DNA of 64,000 nt. Origin: a bacterium. GTDB lineage: Bacteria > Zixibacteria > MSB-5A5 > WJJR01. The position numbers were made by a program, and so were the translations under genes. Of the stretch, positions 43,992 through 52,767 are shown piece by piece (position 1 is the first letter of the stretch; every line of letters starts with the position of its first letter). The DNA lies in assembly GCA_021813505.1 (NCBI GenBank), contig JAKAKI010000079.1:1-64000 (forward strand). Reading direction: 5' to 3'. The notes beneath the pieces were generated by a model. That model was not told the origin of the DNA. It saw nothing but the letters and a program-made list of their open reading frames with translations, and made no database searches.

Positions 43992-44145
43992 ATCGCGTTG
44001 CCGGACGGGTCACGCCCAACGTGACTATTCTACAATCATGGACCACCAATCCGCAAGGAGCGTTTCCCTAAACTGACTGTAGGAGCCACCACTCACAGGC
44101 GCCCATATTCCAAATCTGTTCAACCAGTTACGGGTGAACGCGCCC

Positions 44146-45138
44146 TCAGATGACATATTTCGCAGTCTCAACAGATCGGTGCGATTGTTTCCATTGGATC
44201 ACGTTGCGCAATCCATCACCCAACGCGACCGTCGCCTGCCACTGGAGCAATCGGCGCGCCTCCGATGGATCACAGAGCAAACGGTCGACTTCCGAGGCCG
44301 CCGGCCTGACCCGTTTGTCTTCGGTCTGGATGCGAAGCGTCTTGCCGAGCAGCTCCCCGACGTTCGCGACCACATCGCGAATTGACGTCTCGACTCCCGA
44401 GCCAAGCTGCAATTCGATTCCCGGCGGCAACTGAGGCGCCACCGCCGCTTCGATAAACCCCTGCACGGTGTCGGTCACGTAGACAAAGTCGCGCGTCGGA
44501 TGCACCACCCCCAGGCGAACCACGTCCCCTGCCAGGGCCTGGCCAACTATAGTGGGAATGACTGCCCGCGGCGTCTGGCGAGGTCCGTAAGTGTTGAACG
44601 GACGGACAATCACCACCGGCAGATCAAAGGACCGCGCGTACGACTCCGCCAGCGCGTCGGCGCCGATCTTTGATGCCGCATACGGCGACTGCCCGCAACG
44701 CGGATGTGCCAGCGTAATCGGAATAGTCTGGGCACTCCCGTACACCTCCGACGTCGACGTCTGCAGCAGCCGTTTGACCCCGGCTTCGCGGCATGCATTG
44801 AGCACATGGAGCGTCCCGACGATATTCGTCTGGACATAGTCTGTCGGGTTCTGGTACGAAAATGGAATCGCAATCAGGGCGCCGAGGTGAAAGACGATCT
44901 CACTCCCTTTCACTGCCGTACGAACCGCCTCAGGATCCTTCAGGTCACCCCGGACAATCTCGACTTTCGCCAGAGCTTCGGCCGGCAACTCGCCCAAGTG
45001 TCCCAGCCGATTCTGCGAATCGTAACGCAGCAACGCGCGCACTTTGGCGCCGGACGCAACGAGCTTCTCCACCAGATGCGAGCCAATGAATCCGGCCGCC
45101 CCTGTCACCAGAACCGGAACTCCATCGAGTGATCTCAT
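44146..45138 (-). CDS. NAD(P)-dependent sugar epimerase/dehydratase, LegB-like
   Basis: 330-residue extended SDR. The NAD motif TGAAGFIGSHL is at the N-terminus, the catalytic Tyr-Lys is in YAASKIGAD, and the catalytic Ser/Thr in TSTSEVYG. GALIAIPFSYQNPTDYVQTNI, RPFNTYGPRQTPRAVIPTI and LGVVHPTRDFVYVTDT are close to LegB, the UDP-GlcNAc 4,6-dehydratase of legionaminic acid synthesis. No other leg/nonulosonic acid genes lie nearby, so the sugar product is uncertain. ATG 45138 begins just before the Rossmann fold; ATG 45165 is an alternative. Confidence 0.85.
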   Translation of the reverse strand: MRSLDGVPVLVTGAAGFIGSHLVEKLVASGAKVRALLRYDSQNRLGHLGELPAEALAKVEIVRGDLKDPEAVRTAVKGSEIVFHLGALIAIPFSYQNPTDYVQTNIVGTLHVLNACREAGVKRLLQTSTSEVYGSAQTIPITLAHPRCGQSPYAASKIGADALAESYARSFDLPVVIVRPFNTYGPRQTPRAVIPTIVGQALAGDVVRLGVVHPTRDFVYVTDTVQGFIEAAVAPQLPPGIELQLGSGVETSIRDVVANVGELLGKTLRIQTEDKRVRPAASEVDRLLCDPSEARRLLQWQATVALGDGLRNVIQWKQSHRSVETAKYVI

Positions 45139-45175
45139 AGTTATTCCATCGGCCGTTTTCGCCATTTGGTGCAGA

Positions 45176-45769
45176 TCACTCCAGACCCACACCCCATCGG
45201 CCACGAAAGGCCATCGCCGCCACCGGATTCCTTGCACGCGGCGCCTGATCGCGCTGGAGGATATCCGGGGGAATCTCCGTCTCCGGCAGCATGTACCCCA
45301 GCGCCATCATGGCCATCGGGTCAAAATCCTCCGGGATTCCAAAATACGCCCGCGCCTTGTCTGAATCATATCCACCCATCTGGTGAATCCATAGCCCCAG
45401 CGCCGTGGCCTGCAGCGCCATGCTGATACTCGCGGCGCCAGTGTCATGTCCGGCATGACGGTTCGGCTTGCCGTTCCGTGTGTACGTGAGCTTTGCGACC
45501 GAAAGCATCAGTACCGGCGCCGCCTTCGCCCAGGCATTCCCGGACGAAAGACAATCGTGCGCTTTGGCCAGCACTTCCGGTTTGGACTGATCAAAGATCA
45601 GGTAACGCCACGGTTGTTCATTGGAGCTCGAGGGCGCCCACCGCCCGGCCTCCAATATCGACATCAAGTCCTCGCGGGACACGGGCCGCGATGCATCGTA
45701 ACCACGCGGCGACCATCGCCGGGCAATCACGTCCGCGATGGGATGATCCGCAGGTGCTCTCTTCTCCAT
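45176..45769 (-). CDS. Nitroreductase family FMN-dependent oxidoreductase
   Basis: About 197 residues. The FMN-binding opening DVIARRWSPRGYDASRPVSREDL with RRWSPR, then ILEAGRWAPSSSNEQPWRYLI, and later GAASISMALQATALGLWIHQMGG and ALGYM match the nitroreductase superfamily. These enzymes reduce nitro groups, quinones or flavins with NAD(P)H. Of three in-frame ATGs (45808, 45793, 45769), 45769 has GAGGAG at correct spacing and is chosen. The LegB-like gene begins 37 bp downstream on the same strand. Confidence 0.88.
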   Translation of the reverse strand: MEKRAPADHPIADVIARRWSPRGYDASRPVSREDLMSILEAGRWAPSSSNEQPWRYLIFDQSKPEVLAKAHDCLSSGNAWAKAAPVLMLSVAKLTYTRNGKPNRHAGHDTGAASISMALQATALGLWIHQMGGYDSDKARAYFGIPEDFDPMAMMALGYMLPETEIPPDILQRDQAPRARNPVAAMAFRGRWGVGLE

Positions 45770-45825
45770 CCGGTTCAACTCCTCGTGATTCATGGGTGGT
45801 AAGCTCATTCATCCAGCGGCAGCAG

Positions 45826-45903
45826 CCGGGAGGGCGAGGCTCCTGCCGAGCCTCTTGTCCGCGCGGGAGCGTGGCTCGGCAGGAACCTCGCCCTCCGCAG
45901 TAG
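45826..45903. repeat. GC-rich inverted repeat (CGAGGCTCCTGCCGAGCC family)
   Basis: GGGAGGGCGAGGCTCCTGCCGAGCC pairs with GGCTCGGCAGGAACCTCGCCCTCC around TCTTGTCCGCGCGGGAGCGT. A relative is found at 11473-11560. It lies between the 3' end of the molybdate transporter gene and the start of the nitroreductase gene, and may terminate the former. Confidence 0.65.
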
Positions 45904-47049
45904 TCAACCTACCCTCATCATGCGGTCAAGTGGAACGAATCGCGCAATCACCGTTCCTCCCACCATCGCGATCAAATAACCATACGGCACAAAGGCGGCG
46001 ATGACACCAACGACCAGTGCCAGGAACAGATCGGCCTTGGACGACGCCACTGACCGCACAAATGACATAAGCGCCACACCTTCAAACAACAGGACAACGC
46101 CCAAAATCGGCAACGGAAAGATCTTGAGCACCTCATCGAAACACCCGCTGAAGAACAACCCGATCGCAAGATACATGCTGCCATAGATCACGACCGAGCC
46201 GCCGGTCCGGGCGCCGAATGCGTAATGCCCCGCCAGCCCACCCGCCCCATGGCAAACCGGCACACCGCTCGCCCAAGGTGCAATCAGGTTCATGATCGAG
46301 TAGGTGAAGCCAATCTTGCGCACACTCACGGACGACTGCGGAAACAGATCCTTGATGGTCGTGTGAGTCGCCACAACCGAGTTGGCGATCGACAGGCCCA
46401 GTTGCGGCAGCGCCAGAACCAGCAACCCCTGCCAGATGTCCGGCATCGTCGGCGTCCACCAATGTGGATGCGACAAGCCAACGCCATCGGCGAGTCGTCC
46501 AATGTCCAGCCGGAACACCGCGGCATAGGCAATTCCCAATCCAATGACCAGCAACGCCGGAGGAAACTTGCGATTGCCCAAAAGCAAGAGCACAATGACA
46601 AACCCCATACCTGCCAGAATCCATCCCGGCATCCCCTGTGACGGCACGTAGTCCTTCAACGCCAGGGTGCACAGCGCCATCCCCAATCCCAGTTGCACAC
46701 CGCGCACGACACTTTCCGGTATCACCCGCGCCACCCACTGCAACAGTCCCGACAGCGAGAGCACCAGCATGATGGCACCAATGGCCAGTCCCGCGCCGTA
46801 CATCACTCCACCCGGCAGCTTCTGCGCGATCATGATCACCGCGACTGCTTTCAGCGGCTGCACCGGCACCGGCAGGCCATAGAGAATTCCCCCCGTCAGA
46901 ATCTGGAGAACGCCATAGGTGATAAACACGCTGGCGCTGTCCAGGCCACAGGACAGAATCATTCCCACCAACAGCGGCAGATCGGTGCCGATATCTCCAA
47001 ATGCCCCGGAGAATTCGTTGCGATCAAACCGAATTCGATTCCCTGGCAT
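45904..47049 (-). CDS. MOT1-type molybdate/sulfate transporter
   Basis: 381 residues with about ten membrane helices. FDRNEFSGAFGDIGTDLPLLVGMIL, YGLPVPVQPLKAVAVIMIAQKL and SGVPVCHGAGGLAGHYAFGARTGGS are the paired signature segments of the MOT1 family within the SulP-like transporters, high-affinity molybdate importers in plants and algae with many bacterial homologues. Sulfate specificity is not excluded. ATG 47049 is used; the 562-residue track ORF extends 180 codons into the PAP2 gene in another frame. moaA at 5.5 kb gives a plausible use for the molybdate. Confidence 0.87.
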   Translation of the reverse strand: MPGNRIRFDRNEFSGAFGDIGTDLPLLVGMILSCGLDSASVFITYGVLQILTGGILYGLPVPVQPLKAVAVIMIAQKLPGGVMYGAGLAIGAIMLVLSLSGLLQWVARVIPESVVRGVQLGLGMALCTLALKDYVPSQGMPGWILAGMGFVIVLLLLGNRKFPPALLVIGLGIAYAAVFRLDIGRLADGVGLSHPHWWTPTMPDIWQGLLVLALPQLGLSIANSVVATHTTIKDLFPQSSVSVRKIGFTYSIMNLIAPWASGVPVCHGAGGLAGHYAFGARTGGSVVIYGSMYLAIGLFFSGCFDEVLKIFPLPILGVVLLFEGVALMSFVRSVASSKADLFLALVVGVIAAFVPYGYLIAMVGGTVIARFVPLDRMMRVG

Positions 47050-47081
47050 GGCCACTCGATGAGCAGCAGGCTCCAGCCGCT

Positions 47082-47666
47082 CTAGCCTTTGGTGTTCCAA
47101 TGTGGCCGAAACGGCCGCAGACGTTCCAGTTCCCGTTTCAGGTATCGATGGTAAAGCCCGATCATCCCCCAGGCAATTCCGCCGCCGATGATCCAGCCCG
47201 CCAGAATGTCCAAGGGGTAATGCACCCCGATATAGATTCGCGAGTACGAGAGCAGAATCGAGTACGCAATCAAAACCCAAAGCCAGCGCCGGTACAGTAA
47301 TCCCAGCAGAATCGCCACCGCCATGCTGGATGTCGCATGCCCGGATGGAAACGACAACGTGTTCCCGCAGCCGGTGATCGCGCGCAATCCCTCGACGACA
47401 TGGCAGGGACGTACCCGTCCGATCAATGGCTTCAACACACTCGAGGCCAATTGATCGGTGATCGCCACCGTGATGACCAGGAGCAAAACCGCCGTCCGCC
47501 CTTTCCCTCCACCCAAAAAGACGAGTGCGCCCAGTCCCGCTGCTATCGGAATGCGGTAGTACTTCAAGTTGGTAACAATCGGCATCAACCAATCGAAGAA
47601 GTTATTCGCCACCCCGACGTTGAGTTTCAAAAGCAACCAGGTATCAACACTCAGCAAGAAATCCAT
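47082..47666 (-). CDS. PAP2-type membrane phosphatase
   Basis: 194 residues with five or six membrane helices. The three PAP2 phosphatase motifs are intact: KPLIGRVRP, SFPSGHATSS, and SRIYIGVHYPLDILAG, supplying the Lys/Arg pair, the His acid and the nucleophilic His. Bacterial members dephosphorylate undecaprenyl diphosphate or phosphatidylglycerol phosphate; lipid carrier recycling would fit with the glycan genes. ATG 47666. It lies 32 bp before the molybdate transporter start. Confidence 0.92.
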   Translation of the reverse strand: MDFLLSVDTWLLLKLNVGVANNFFDWLMPIVTNLKYYRIPIAAGLGALVFLGGGKGRTAVLLLVITVAITDQLASSVLKPLIGRVRPCHVVEGLRAITGCGNTLSFPSGHATSSMAVAILLGLLYRRWLWVLIAYSILLSYSRIYIGVHYPLDILAGWIIGGGIAWGMIGLYHRYLKRELERLRPFRPHWNTKG

Positions 47667-47686
47667 CTACCACCCAACCAAATTCC

Positions 47687-47760
47687 GTAGGGGCGGCCCT
47701 ACGTGGCCGCCCGCCTTTGTGCGCGCGAACCGGGCGCCCACACAGGGGCGCCTCTACCAC
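47687..47760. repeat. Palindromic GTAGGGGCGGCCCTACGTGG repeat
   Basis: GTAGGGGCGGCCCTACGTGGCCGCCC pairs with GGGCGCCCACACAGGGGCGCCTCTAC. It is related to 6594-6706. It lies between yigZ and the PAP2 gene, both on the minus strand. Confidence 0.65.
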
Positions 47761-47775
47761 CCTCGAGATCGCGGA

Positions 47776-47796
47776 CAAGGGGCTTTTAGCCCCTTG
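47776..47796 (-). terminator. Perfect 8-bp hairpin after yigZ
   Basis: CAAGGGGC-TTTTA-GCCCCTTG lies 5 bp beyond the stop of the yigZ-like gene. No T tract follows on the minus strand, so it may be a palindrome of another repeat family rather than a true intrinsic terminator. Confidence 0.4.
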
Positions 47797-47801
47797 CGCA
47801 T

Positions 47802-48446
47802 TCACACAATCACCATCTCACCCATCGTAAGATCAATTCCCGTCCGCGCCAACTCCTGCAACCGCCTCTGGAGTTCCCCGACCTGCGACACCGGCACCCG
47901 GACCGTGCCGTGCCCGCGGGCATCGTACGTCCCCGGCTGAAGATGCAATCCGAATTCATCCAGCGCACGAAAAAGCGGACCGGTTCGCTCATGATCAAAG
48001 TCAATCGCCACCACCTGGGCCACGGTGCGCTCGACCAGCGCCGCCTCGCCAATGACCGCGGCCGCCACATCTGCATACGCACGCGCCAGCCCGCCGGTGC
48101 CCAGCTTGGTGCCGCCAACATACCGGGTGACAACACATACGGCGTTTTCGAGCCCCGCATGCCTCAGCGCATCGGCAATCGGCCGCCCCGCCGTCCCCGA
48201 CGGCTCCCCCGCATCAGAGAATCGTTCGAGCAATGCCCCCGGACGACCCACTCGATACGCCCAGCAATGATGCGTGGCGTCCGGATACCGCCGCTGACGT
48301 TCGTTCAACACCGCCTCGGCGTCCTGCTCCGTTGCCGCGTACGCCACCCAGGCGATGAACTTCGAACCCAGAACGAGCATCGACGTCCCGCAGGGCTCAG
48401 TAAGCGCGTGGAATGAATCAGAATTGTGGTCGGGATCGTGTGTCAT
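47802..48446 (-). CDS. YigZ/IMPACT family protein (UPF0029)
   Basis: 214 residues. The UPF0029 core reads GSKFIAWVAYAATEQDAEAVLNERQRRYPDATHHCWAYRVG and EPSGTAGRPIADALRHAGLENAVCVVTRYVGGTKLGTGGLARAY, which is a close match to the family. The C-terminal ferredoxin-like domain (DUF1949-like) is also present. Eukaryotic IMPACT regulates the eIF2 kinase GCN2; the bacterial role is not settled. ATG 48446. Divergent from the YdjM-like gene. Confidence 0.93.
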   Translation of the reverse strand: MTHDPDHNSDSFHALTEPCGTSMLVLGSKFIAWVAYAATEQDAEAVLNERQRRYPDATHHCWAYRVGRPGALLERFSDAGEPSGTAGRPIADALRHAGLENAVCVVTRYVGGTKLGTGGLARAYADVAAAVIGEAALVERTVAQVVAIDFDHERTGPLFRALDEFGLHLQPGTYDARGHGTVRVPVSQVGELQRRLQELARTGIDLTMGEMVIV

Positions 48447-48555
48447 GGGCGGCCGGTTGCCCTAAAAAGTCCGTCAAGCCGCCGAGGAAGTCAACGGGTG
48501 CGTTTTCTCGTTGCTTCGAACTGCCCCGCCCGTTTCCCTTGCAACAGAGGACAGC

Positions 48556-49221
48556 ATGTTCATCGGGCATTTCGGCGTGGCCCTCGCGGCCAAAAAACTC
48601 ACTCCCTCAGTCCGGCTGGGGACCCTGCTTCTGGCCGCCCAGTTCCTCGACTTCCTCTGGCCGATTCTGCTGGTAACCGGGCTCGAAAAAGTTGCGATCG
48701 TGCCGGGAATCACGGTCGTGAACCCGTTGGACTTTACGTCGTATCCCATCAGCCACAGCCTGTTGGCGGTCGTCGCCTGGGCGTTGTTATTCGGCCTGGG
48801 GTACTACATGTGGCACCGCTCACCCAAATGTTCGTTCGTGCTGGGCGTGCTGGTGGTCAGCCATTGGGTACTGGACCTGATTGTCCATCGCCCCGATCTG
48901 CCCATCATGCCGAACAATCCCGCCCGATATGGACTGGGACTCTGGAATTCCCTTTCGGCCACAGTCGCCATCGAGGGTGCGCTCTTCGTTTTGGGAATCG
49001 GTCTCTACCTCAGCGCCACGCGCACGCGTGATCGAATCGGAAATTGGGCGCTCTGGTTATTCATCATCGTCTTGGGTGGCCTTTACGCTGCCAACTTGTT
49101 TGGCCCACCACCGCCCGACACCAAAATCATCGGCTGGGCCGCGCTGGCCCTCTGGCTCTTCGTCCCCTGGGCCTATTGGATCGACCGGCACCGGCGGGCT
49201 CTGGGTGATTCGTCCCGGTGA
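48556..49221 (+). CDS. YdjM-like membrane-bound metal-dependent hydrolase family protein
   Basis: 221 residues with six or seven helices. The opening MFIGHFGVALAAKK with H5, the DF motif in LDFLWP, PISHSLLAVVAW and VVSHWVLDLIVHRPDLP give the histidine/aspartate pattern of the YdjM/DUF457-like family, presumed membrane metal-dependent hydrolases. No substrate is known. ATG 48556 follows AGAGGA. The track's earlier start at 48511 adds 15 residues from the intergenic region. Confidence 0.78.
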   Translation: MFIGHFGVALAAKKLTPSVRLGTLLLAAQFLDFLWPILLVTGLEKVAIVPGITVVNPLDFTSYPISHSLLAVVAWALLFGLGYYMWHRSPKCSFVLGVLVVSHWVLDLIVHRPDLPIMPNNPARYGLGLWNSLSATVAIEGALFVLGIGLYLSATRTRDRIGNWALWLFIIVLGGLYAANLFGPPPPDTKIIGWAALALWLFVPWAYWIDRHRRALGDSSR

Positions 49222-49365
49222 GAGGAGAATCGATCTACTCGCAGGTCAGGACCCGAATCTCAACCGAATTCCTCCTTTCCCATTCCCCGCCTGTGCCCTA
49301 ATCTTGCCCCATTGGCGAGGGATACAAACAACCCCAGCCACGATACTTGACCCAAGGAGCCGTCC

Positions 49366-49836
49366 ATGTCTGCCTATAACGCCATCATCAATGCACTCGA
49401 ATTGAATCCGTCGATTATCGCCGATATGGCCCAGGAATTCCCCATCGAGCGCCGCAACATGCGTCCGGCTCCCGGCAAATGGTCGGCCCTGGAGCATATC
49501 GCTCACCTGGCCCGCGTTGGGCCGTTCATGAATGTGCGCTTGAAGAACATGCTCGAACACCCCGGCGACCCGATTGTCCCCTATTTACCGGATAGCGACT
49601 CGCCCGGCTCGCTCGCTGACGCCGACTGGGACGAGGCACTGAGACAGTACCAATGGGAACGCGCGGCGTTGGTGGGCACTCTCCGGGATGTGAGCCTGCT
49701 CATCTGGGAACGCGAAGCCAAACATCCGGAGTATCGCACCTACTCCATCCGCATCATGGCGCGCCATCTCGCGCTCCACGATCTATCGCACGGCTCCCGC
49801 ATCGAGGACCTGCTGCTGGCAACATCCCGCTCCTGA
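49366..49836 (+). CDS. DinB-superfamily protein
   Basis: 156 residues of a four-helix bundle. MRPAPGKWSALEHIAHLARVGPFM carries the first His of the DinB/YfiT metal site, and MARHLALHDLSHGSRIEDLL the other two. Members often transfer thiols (bacillithiol or mycothiol S-transferases) or serve unknown stress roles. AAGGAG stands 7 nt upstream of ATG 49366. Single gene. Confidence 0.87.
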   Translation: MSAYNAIINALELNPSIIADMAQEFPIERRNMRPAPGKWSALEHIAHLARVGPFMNVRLKNMLEHPGDPIVPYLPDSDSPGSLADADWDEALRQYQWERAALVGTLRDVSLLIWEREAKHPEYRTYSIRIMARHLALHDLSHGSRIEDLLLATSRS

Positions 49837-49937
49837 ATTCTACGCGTTGATAAGTATGTGGCGCGGCCGCCCTCGGCCGCGTTCACCACGAAGCGGTGAA
49901 TCTCAGTGAAGCGACCAGACGACGACGCAAACCCTCC

Positions 49938-49982
49938 GCGTCCACTGCGTCCACTACGTCCACTTCGTCCACTAGGTCCACA
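49938..49982. repeat. 9-bp minisatellite abutting the oxidase subunit II stop codon
   Basis: GCGTCCACT, GCGTCCACT, ACGTCCACT, TCGTCCACT and AGGTCCACA follow one another. The stop codon of the membrane subunit gene (49972-49974) lies inside the fourth-fifth unit, so copy-number change would alter the protein's last residues or its terminator region. Confidence 0.75.
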
Positions 49983-50979
49983 TCGCCCGCTGCGCGTCCC
50001 GCACCACTCGCAACAGCCAGACAAGAGTCGCAATTCCCAAAAGCAGCACTACGACAAACATCGCAAACGCACCCCACTGCGGACGAACAGCCACGGTTGC
50101 AGAATCATAATCCCCGGCGAGCATGATCAACCGGTACGATTCGCGCTGAATCACCAGCCCTGTCAGCGCGGCCACAGTAGCTAATGCCGCCGGCCACCGC
50201 GCCAGTCCGATCCGGCGAAACAGTCCGATGATCCCGGCCGCCAGCGACAGAAATCCGGCGCCGAGAATCAGAATCCATCCCGCCATTCCCCAGTCCCCGA
50301 TGGCGAATTGGGATGATGACGCCCAGCCCAGCGCCAGCACACCGCCGGCAATCGACGCGATGGCGGCCCCCGTCGGTGTCTTGCGGTCATTCCGCCATGA
50401 ATGCCCCAGCCACATCACCCACGCCCCCGAGGCGATGGCCGCCGCGCCTCCATAGCCGACCAGCCTCTGTCCCACCTTCGAGTGGCGCACCGCCTGCGTC
50501 CATGGCGCTGACGACAGCGATTGGAGATAATTCCACGAATAAGTAAACCCGATGGCGATCACACAAAGAATCGTCAGAAGAACAAACACCTTGCCCGCAC
50601 CTGACGGCCCGCCGCTCTTCTCCCAGCGCCAGCGCCACAGGTAGAGCGAGTAGAAGCCAACCAGCAGATACCCGACAATCGCCAGCCACGGAAACCCGAT
50701 CGAGATCGACGACGAGTAGAAGTACTTGCCGTAGAGAACCTGGACAAACAGGAGCGGCGCGACGCCGGCGGTGATCGTCGTTGAGAACGCCAGCACCCCA
50801 GCCCGATGCAACGGTTCGACCGCGTAGAGGTCCTTCTTTCCCCACTCCGCTCCGACCCGCGCCCACAACGCCGCAACCAGAAGACCCAGAAATAGCATGT
50901 GGACAACGAATGTCAGTCCAAAGAGTCCGAGCGCCAGTGCCGGCGGCACGGGGAGTGCCATCAAATCATTGGGGTTCAT
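49972..50979 (-). CDS. Membrane subunit of a cytochrome bd-like complex
   Basis: 335 residues with eight to nine hydrophobic helices. It is not a recognisable CydB, but starts MALPVPPALALGLFGLTFVVHMLFLGLL, which resembles the CydA-like N-terminal helix pattern with an early His. Several conserved-looking aromatic and His residues lie between helices (EPLHRAGVLAF, QVLYGKYFYSSSISIGFPWLAIVGYLL). It overlaps the CydA-like gene by 4 bp (ATGA), so it is its obligate partner, probably the second membrane subunit in place of CydB. Confidence 0.65.
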   Translation of the reverse strand: MNPNDLMALPVPPALALGLFGLTFVVHMLFLGLLVAALWARVGAEWGKKDLYAVEPLHRAGVLAFSTTITAGVAPLLFVQVLYGKYFYSSSISIGFPWLAIVGYLLVGFYSLYLWRWRWEKSGGPSGAGKVFVLLTILCVIAIGFTYSWNYLQSLSSAPWTQAVRHSKVGQRLVGYGGAAAIASGAWVMWLGHSWRNDRKTPTGAAIASIAGGVLALGWASSSQFAIGDWGMAGWILILGAGFLSLAAGIIGLFRRIGLARWPAALATVAALTGLVIQRESYRLIMLAGDYDSATVAVRPQWGAFAMFVVVLLLGIATLVWLLRVVRDAQRAMWT

Positions 50980-52310
50980 TGCCCACCCCCTTTGGATTCA
51001 GACTTCGCGGCCCCGGCCTGCCAATTCGCCGTCCGCAAAGTCGACAGATACGCGACCAGATCGTTCAGGTCGGACTCGCTTCCCGCGAATGGCGGCATGA
51101 ATCCCTTCAGCCGGTTTAATCGCCGCGTGTTGAACTTGATCATCTCCGCATCCCACGTGGCAATCAACGGGCGAATCGCATTGTAACCGTCCACCGCGTG
51201 GCACCGCTGGCACTCCACCTGGTAAATGACTCTCCCTCGCTCTTCCGGCGTCGCCGCCAGATGATCGAATTCGTGCGCCACCACCGGCTTGGCCTCGAAG
51301 AATCCTGACTGATTTATCTTGTCCACCTCGTCCACTTTGAGTCCATTCGCATACATGTAATCATAGATAATGAACGGTTTGCGGATCCCCTCACGCACAT
51401 ACTCCATCGATGCCGTCGCCACAAAGGCAATCGCCGCCAGAAGCAGCGCGGTCTCCAGATTGATGTAACGCCGATTCTTGATCAGTCCGAAATAGGCGTA
51501 CAATCCCACCAGCGTCGACGCGAGGATCCCAAATCCGAAAAACATCGTCATCGCCACCGCGCCGCCGAGCGCCAATTGGCTGGCCTTGTGGGGAGCGACG
51601 GCGAAATACCACACCGACAACGGAATCATCAGCGCCAGCGGCACCAGAAAGACGGAACCGGCCTCGATGATGTGACGTCCCTTCTCGCGATCCAATGAGC
51701 GATCCAGATTCGCCACCACCGCCACGAAGATCCCCGCCAGTGCCAGCGCCGAAACTGTCCGCAAGAACAACGATGGCCAGAAAGTCGGATTGAGCCATGC
51801 GTCCCAGAACGATCCCGTGGCCAGCCAGTCCCCCGGAGTCAGCATGAACGTGAGAATCCCGTTGATGACGAACAACGACATCCACGCTGAGACCGCGTAC
51901 ACGATTCCGACCCGCACGTGCGTTTTCGGCGACATCCGGTCCCAGTAGAAATAGTAGACGTACCCCGACGTGATCTCGACAATGAAAAACACCCACTCGG
52001 TCGCCCACGCCCACACGAACTGGCGGATCAGAACCGTGATCGCTTCCGGCGAAGCAATCGCAATCACAAACCAGATCCCGACTCCGGTCACCGCACCGGC
52101 GACAAACGAGAACAGAATCAGGAACCGGGAGTACTTGTGCAGGAAATCGCCCAGAACCCGGTCGTTCGTTCGGATCGCCCGCGCCTCGAGCCACGGAATC
52201 GCGATGCCGCCGCCCACCGCGAAGTGCGCGATCAGCACATGCACGATCGCAATCACCGCCACCAGCGACGACAGCCCCATCGGCCCCGGATCAAAAATCG
52301 GAAAGTTCAT
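50976..52310 (-). CDS. Cytochrome bd-like oxidase subunit I with fused c-type heme domain
   Basis: 444 residues. Eight to nine helices in a CydA-like order: SLVAVIAIVHVLIAHFAVGGGIAIPWLEAR (His in TM1), YSRFLILFSFVAGAVTGVGIWF and FVWAWATEWVFFIVEITSGYVYYFYWDRM, the last resembling the E-containing third helix of CydA. After residue 350 there is a periplasmic haem c domain, CQRCH at 367-371, with a distal Met candidate in GFMPPFAG. This matches bd-superfamily branches with c-type haem (OR-C-like in recent classifications). It lacks the Q loop, so cytochrome c rather than quinol may be the donor. This is inference. Confidence 0.75.
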   Translation of the reverse strand: MNFPIFDPGPMGLSSLVAVIAIVHVLIAHFAVGGGIAIPWLEARAIRTNDRVLGDFLHKYSRFLILFSFVAGAVTGVGIWFVIAIASPEAITVLIRQFVWAWATEWVFFIVEITSGYVYYFYWDRMSPKTHVRVGIVYAVSAWMSLFVINGILTFMLTPGDWLATGSFWDAWLNPTFWPSLFLRTVSALALAGIFVAVVANLDRSLDREKGRHIIEAGSVFLVPLALMIPLSVWYFAVAPHKASQLALGGAVAMTMFFGFGILASTLVGLYAYFGLIKNRRYINLETALLLAAIAFVATASMEYVREGIRKPFIIYDYMYANGLKVDEVDKINQSGFFEAKPVVAHEFDHLAATPEERGRVIYQVECQRCHAVDGYNAIRPLIATWDAEMIKFNTRRLNRLKGFMPPFAGSESDLNDLVAYLSTLRTANWQAGAAKSESKGGGQ

Positions 52311-52767
52311 CGATCATCACCCCCAACCCCACAATATCGCCAACCCCACGAAACGGCAACCCCTCAATTCTGACATCAATTGTCAAAAACACGGTGAGGC
52401 CGGACACTGGTACCATGGGCATCCTGCCCATGGCCCTTACGCAACACGATCCCCTTGGCTACGAAATACCAAACTCTCACTTCCGCGCGAAGCCGCCCTC
52501 ACCCCCGCCCCCAGAGGGAGAGGGGAGACATCTTCCGCGAGCACAACTCGTACGCTTCACGGGAGCAAACTCCTTTCCCTCGGGAGAGGGGAGAAAATCT
52601 CCCCGTTATCACAAATCACTCACCTCACGGCAGCCTGTCCCCTCTCCCTCTGGGAGAGGGTTGGGGTGAGGGCTTCTTCGCGGCAGGCCACCCTCCCCAT
52701 CCGGCGCGGAACTGCCTTGACTGAAACGATTCCCACCGTTTGATACTCCCTTTGGAGGAGCATCCGA
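52311..52767. repeat. Intergenic region with GC-rich repeats
   Basis: 457 bp between divergent genes, no ORF supported. 52396-52437: GGCCGGACACTGG followed by the palindrome CCATGGGCATCCTGCCCATGG. 52497-52675: CCCAGAGGGAGAGGGGAGA, CCCTCGGGAGAGGGGAGA and CTCCCTCTGGGAGAGGG repeats of the widespread CTCTCCCTCTGGGAGAGGG family, with GGTTGGGGTGAGGGC. The hemH ribosome-binding site (GGAGGAG) lies at 52753-52759. Confidence 0.65.

Noticed and set aside
45904-47592. 562-residue form of the molybdate transporter
   Set aside because: The first 180 codons overlap the PAP2 gene in another frame. The conserved MOT1 sequence begins at ATG 47049.
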